From Adenanthera pavonina (taxonomy: Eukaryota > Streptophyta > Magnoliopsida > Fabales > Fabaceae): a stretch of DNA of 64,000 bases. Below the pieces are notes generated by a model that saw only the letters and a program-made list of their open reading frames with translations, had not been told where the DNA came from and did no database searches. The position numbers and the translations under genes were made by a program. The stretch is taken from contig JAIVEN010000008.1 in the NCBI GenBank assembly GCA_026686845.1, positions 32,306,501 to 32,370,500 on the forward strand. Reading direction: 5' to 3'. Shown one piece after another: positions 61,530 through 64,000 of this stretch. How positions within the stretch are numbered: the first letter of the stretch is position 1; each line of letters begins with the position of its first letter.

Positions 61530-61982
61530 TCAGTCAATATTGAACAAGGGCAAGAGGGGCAGCGACGTACTTCGTCGTCGTCGTCGTCGTTCTTGTAATA
61601 ATTTAACAAGCAAGAGAAGCCGTACACAGAGGAGCAGTAGGGTGCAGATAATGGGCGAAATGAAGAGAGACGGCAACATGGCGACATAGAGTGATCCAAA
61701 CAGCGCCATAGCAATCCCAAACTGAGATTTATAAGCAGGAAACACGAACTTATATGCAAAGGCCAAGTGATAAGCAAGGAACAACGCAAGAGATGCCTTA
61801 GATATGGAAGGGTGAAGCTGATAGAGAGAAGAATTCATCCCAGAGGCTATTAACTGCAGGAAACTGAGTAAGGTTGGAATGATGGAGGCAAATAATGTTG
61901 TGTGTGAGGATGTGGGATTCTGAACAAAGTTGAGTACAATCACAATTTTGAAGAGAAATTTAGGACGTGGGAGGTCAGGCAT
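61530..61982 (-). CDS. Small multi-span membrane protein, copy 3 (150 aa)
   Basis: An uninterrupted frame from ATG (MPDLPRPKFLF) to TGA. Hydrophobic segments at about 29-48, 61-82, 87-108 and 109-129 suggest a four-helix membrane protein with a short polar loop (SLYQLHPSISK) between helices 1 and 2. After helix 4 comes ERRRRRR, encoded by an expanded GTC/GAC-type trinucleotide repeat (61569-61590), then LPLLPLFNID. I do not recognise the family and give no function. This copy is the best candidate for the intact ancestral form, since copy 2 shares its helix-4 frame and C-terminal tail. A TATA box lies about 80 bp upstream, preceded by a tandem-repeat region. Confidence 0.7.
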   Translation of the reverse strand: MPDLPRPKFLFKIVIVLNFVQNPTSSHTTLFASIIPTLLSFLQLIASGMNSSLYQLHPSISKASLALFLAYHLAFAYKFVFPAYKSQFGIAMALFGSLYVAMLPSLFISPIICTLLLLCVRLLLLVKLLQERRRRRRSTSLPLLPLFNID

Positions 61983-62056
61983 TTCTGGGGATTATGGCCG
62001 GAGAACCAGAGACAGAAAAGAGAAGAGATGAATGAGTGTAGGATATAGGACTTTGA

Positions 62057-62066
62057 TTTATATATA
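62057..62066 (-). promoter_or_regulatory. TATA box of membrane-protein gene copy 3
   Basis: On the minus strand TATATATAAATCAAAG lies about 80 bp before the ATG, with the same spacing as copy 1. A second copy of this promoter block, including a longer TATATATATATA run, occurs at about 62290-62390. Confidence 0.6.
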
Positions 62067-62067
62067 G

Positions 62068-62620
62068 GGACTCATAAAGCATCAAATACTTCTCATTTTG
62101 ATTTTTGGAAGATTCACCTGAAGCACCATCAGAAGCATTAAATACTTCTCAATTTGCTCTTTTGTAAGATTCACCTGAAGTTAGAAGCATGAAATGCTTC
62201 TCAATTTGCCTTTTTGCAACATTCACGTGAAGTTAGAAGCATCAAAAGCATCAATACTTCTCAAAATTTGCTTTTTGTAAGATTCACCTGAAGTTAGAAT
62301 CAGACGGAAAAGAGAAGAGATGAATAAATGTAGGGTATACAACTTTCGATTTATATATATATATAGATATAGGGGCTCATAAAGCATCAAATACTTCTCA
62401 TTTTGATTTTTGGAAGATTCTCCTGAATTGAGTATCAAATGCTTCTGAATTTGCTTTTTTTATCAGATTCACCTGAAGTTAGAAGCATCAAATACTTCTC
62501 AATTTGCCTTTTTGCGAGATTCACCTGAAGTTACAAGCATCAGATGCTCCTCAATTTGCTTTTTTAAACATTCACATGAAGTTAGAAGCATCAAATACTT
62601 CTCACATTTCTTTTTGTGGA
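62068..62620. repeat. Tandem repeat upstream of copy 3 (~52-bp unit, about nine copies)
   Basis: The unit reads roughly AGAAGCATCAAATACTTCT, then CAATTTGC with a T-run, then AGATTCACCTGAAGTT. Copies begin near 62076, 62130, 62182, 62234, 62382, 62424, 62480, 62532 and 62582. Each starts with an imperfect palindrome (AGAAGCAT-nnn-ATGCTTCT in the best copy). A promoter-like block with a TATA run (about 62285-62385) duplicates the one next to the gene, so the amplification involved core-promoter sequence as well. Confidence 0.8.
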
Positions 62621-64000
62621 AAAGTACGTTCCTCTTGCATCAAGACCTCCGTCTCCATATCATTAGCTCTTGAACACTATATGCTTCATCCCGGCCACCA
62701 TGCATACTGGTATCCCTTTGAGGTTATATATATTTAAAAAAAATATATATATATATATATATGCGTGTGCAATATTTAACATATTTTATATATGTAATTT
62801 AAATATTTTAAGATCTTTTATAATAGACATTGTTTGTTATTGGTCCCTTGATACAATTGTCCCTTCTCTTTCTCATCTCCTCTTTCCCTCCGCTTTCTCC
62901 ATTTGTCATGAACTTTAATGTTTAATTATTTTTATTTTAAAAATATTCTTATCTTTCCATATTTTAAATATTTCTTTTCATTATTTAATGCATGCATCAA
63001 AAAAAAATTTTATTTATTTTTCTTTACATAATTATATTTTAAATATAGTATAGTCCAAATAAATCCATTTCATAAATTTTTTTGCTTGCTATTTTAATTC
63101 TCTCAAAATTCCTCAAACATGCATTAAATATTAGAGCAGACTATTTTTGAGAAATAATAAAAGAAATTACGTCACGCTGATGAAGGTATATGAATGCAGG
63201 AAATATGAGCTCTTTCACATGAAAAATGAATCTTGTGAAATGAAGTTCCTCTGATGAAGGTAAAGGATTTGTTTGAAAATGAGTGTACAATATAGGGACC
63301 GAAAGTTTGAGAGTTGCTGTTGCCACCCAAAGCATGGCTTTTGGTAATGACCTTTTTTATTTGTTGCCGAAAAAATTGAACTTTCGGTGGGGTCTTTAGT
63401 TAATGTCGCCGCTAAAAGTATCATTCAGTGGCGACTATTATGTAGCCACGGAAAGTAATTTTTTTAATTTTTTTTATTTCTAGCATGAAAACTAATATTT
63501 AACAAATTTTGTTTACCTAAATTTTTAACAAGTTTAAACAATAAATTATTTATATTAATGTAATTTTGTTATAAATAAAAAAAATAAGTCACCATCCAAT
63601 TTGAATTATTAAAATCACCTATCATCTCTTGATGCAAATTAAAGTATTTTTTTATTATGTCATTGCATAACATTTTTGAAATGTTTTTGAGGGTTAGGCT
63701 CTATAATGAATTTAAGATTTGAAAGGTTTAAGCAAAATTTGAAGCATGAAGATATAACTGAAATCTCATTTACTAAGTTTTCCTTCCTCCTTCTTTCTCT
63801 CTTTTTATTTTGTTTTACTAATACATGGTTGTAATGTTAATGTTTTATAGTTTTGTATTGAACATGTGTGATAATTTGATTTTAGGATTTTTCATCTTGG
63901 TAATTTATGCCTTCTTTGATTATGAATCCCTAATTCCAAAGTTAAATATTTTGTTTATATGCTTCATTGATTCATACCACGCCATCTTCACCCTTCTAAA
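62621..64000. other. Intergenic, no gene seen
   Basis: AT-rich, with a TATATATA run at 62742-62762. At about 63370-63450 GTCGCCGCTAAAAGTA and GTGGCGACTATTATG form an imperfect inverted pair of the kind found near CACTA ends, but no CACTA terminus is present. The window ends without a gene. Confidence 0.4.

Larger units (their letters stand above)
58695..62070. repeat. Segmental duplication unit 2 (paralogous to 15.9-21.0 kb)
   Basis: Same landmarks and orientation as unit 1. GCAGTATTAAATT near 58694, GAGATGCTGGATGAT near 58805, GGGGGCATTGGCAGATAT near 58962 and GCTCAGGGAGGAATGAC near 59782 follow in order, then GCCGCCACTCCAC near 60377 and the membrane-protein gene at 61.5 kb. The block between 58985 and 59750, absent from unit 1, contains a Harbinger-like insertion. 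Confidence 0.7.

Overview
This is nuclear DNA from a flowering plant, most likely an AT-rich eudicot. The evidence is a seven-exon, GT-AG spliced ANGUSTIFOLIA (CtBP-family) gene, a plant-type tRNA-Gly, and plant transposon families: Ty3/gypsy, hAT, Mutator-like, CACTA, PIF/Harbinger-like, Stowaway-like and a SINE. There are no operons, CRISPR arrays or bacterial features. I cannot name the species from sequence alone.

Layout. 1-6.9 kb: AT-rich intergenic DNA with a 313-bp tandem duplication. 7.05-11.45 kb: ANGUSTIFOLIA on the + strand, the only strongly conserved gene. 11.8-14.4 kb: two Mutator-like non-autonomous elements. 15.73 kb: tRNA-Gly(TCC), minus strand. 15.9-21.0 kb: a segmental-duplication unit ending in a small multi-span membrane-protein gene (minus). 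22.2-30.6 kb: a dense set of small inverted-repeat elements. 30.9-37.9 kb: a complete hAT element with recognisable ends, whose transposase gene is broken and which carries a 2.3-kb solo LTR. 39.7-43.4 kb: a possible Helitron end, an element carrying a protein-kinase fragment, and a second type of solo LTR with a 64-bp minisatellite. 44.7-50.1 kb: a complete but dead Ty3/gypsy retrotransposon. 51.5-53.8 kb: a second copy of the 2.3-kb solo LTR, in opposite orientation. 53.9-54.6 kb: second, broken copy of the membrane-protein gene. 55.8-58.3 kb: a CACTA element. 58.7-62.6 kb: the second segmental-duplication unit, with the third membrane-protein gene and a tandemly repeated upstream region.

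The genes form no common pathway. The window shows one conserved developmental gene beside a small local gene family (three copies, all minus strand) that is expanding and decaying amid transposons. Many element boundaries are fixed by target-site duplications (TSDs) read directly: GGCAA, TGATT and TTGGG for the solo LTRs, ATTATTAGT for a Mutator-like element, AAT for CACTA, a 17-bp duplication for the SINE, TTA/TAA for Harbinger-like elements, and imperfect ones for the hAT and gypsy elements.

I found no convincing undescribed system. The most unusual items are the TATA-proximal minisatellite inside a solo LTR, the three diverging C-termini of the membrane-protein family with their amplified promoter region, the captured kinase fragment, and the strongly transition-biased decay of the gypsy element. 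All alignments were made by eye and no database search was run.
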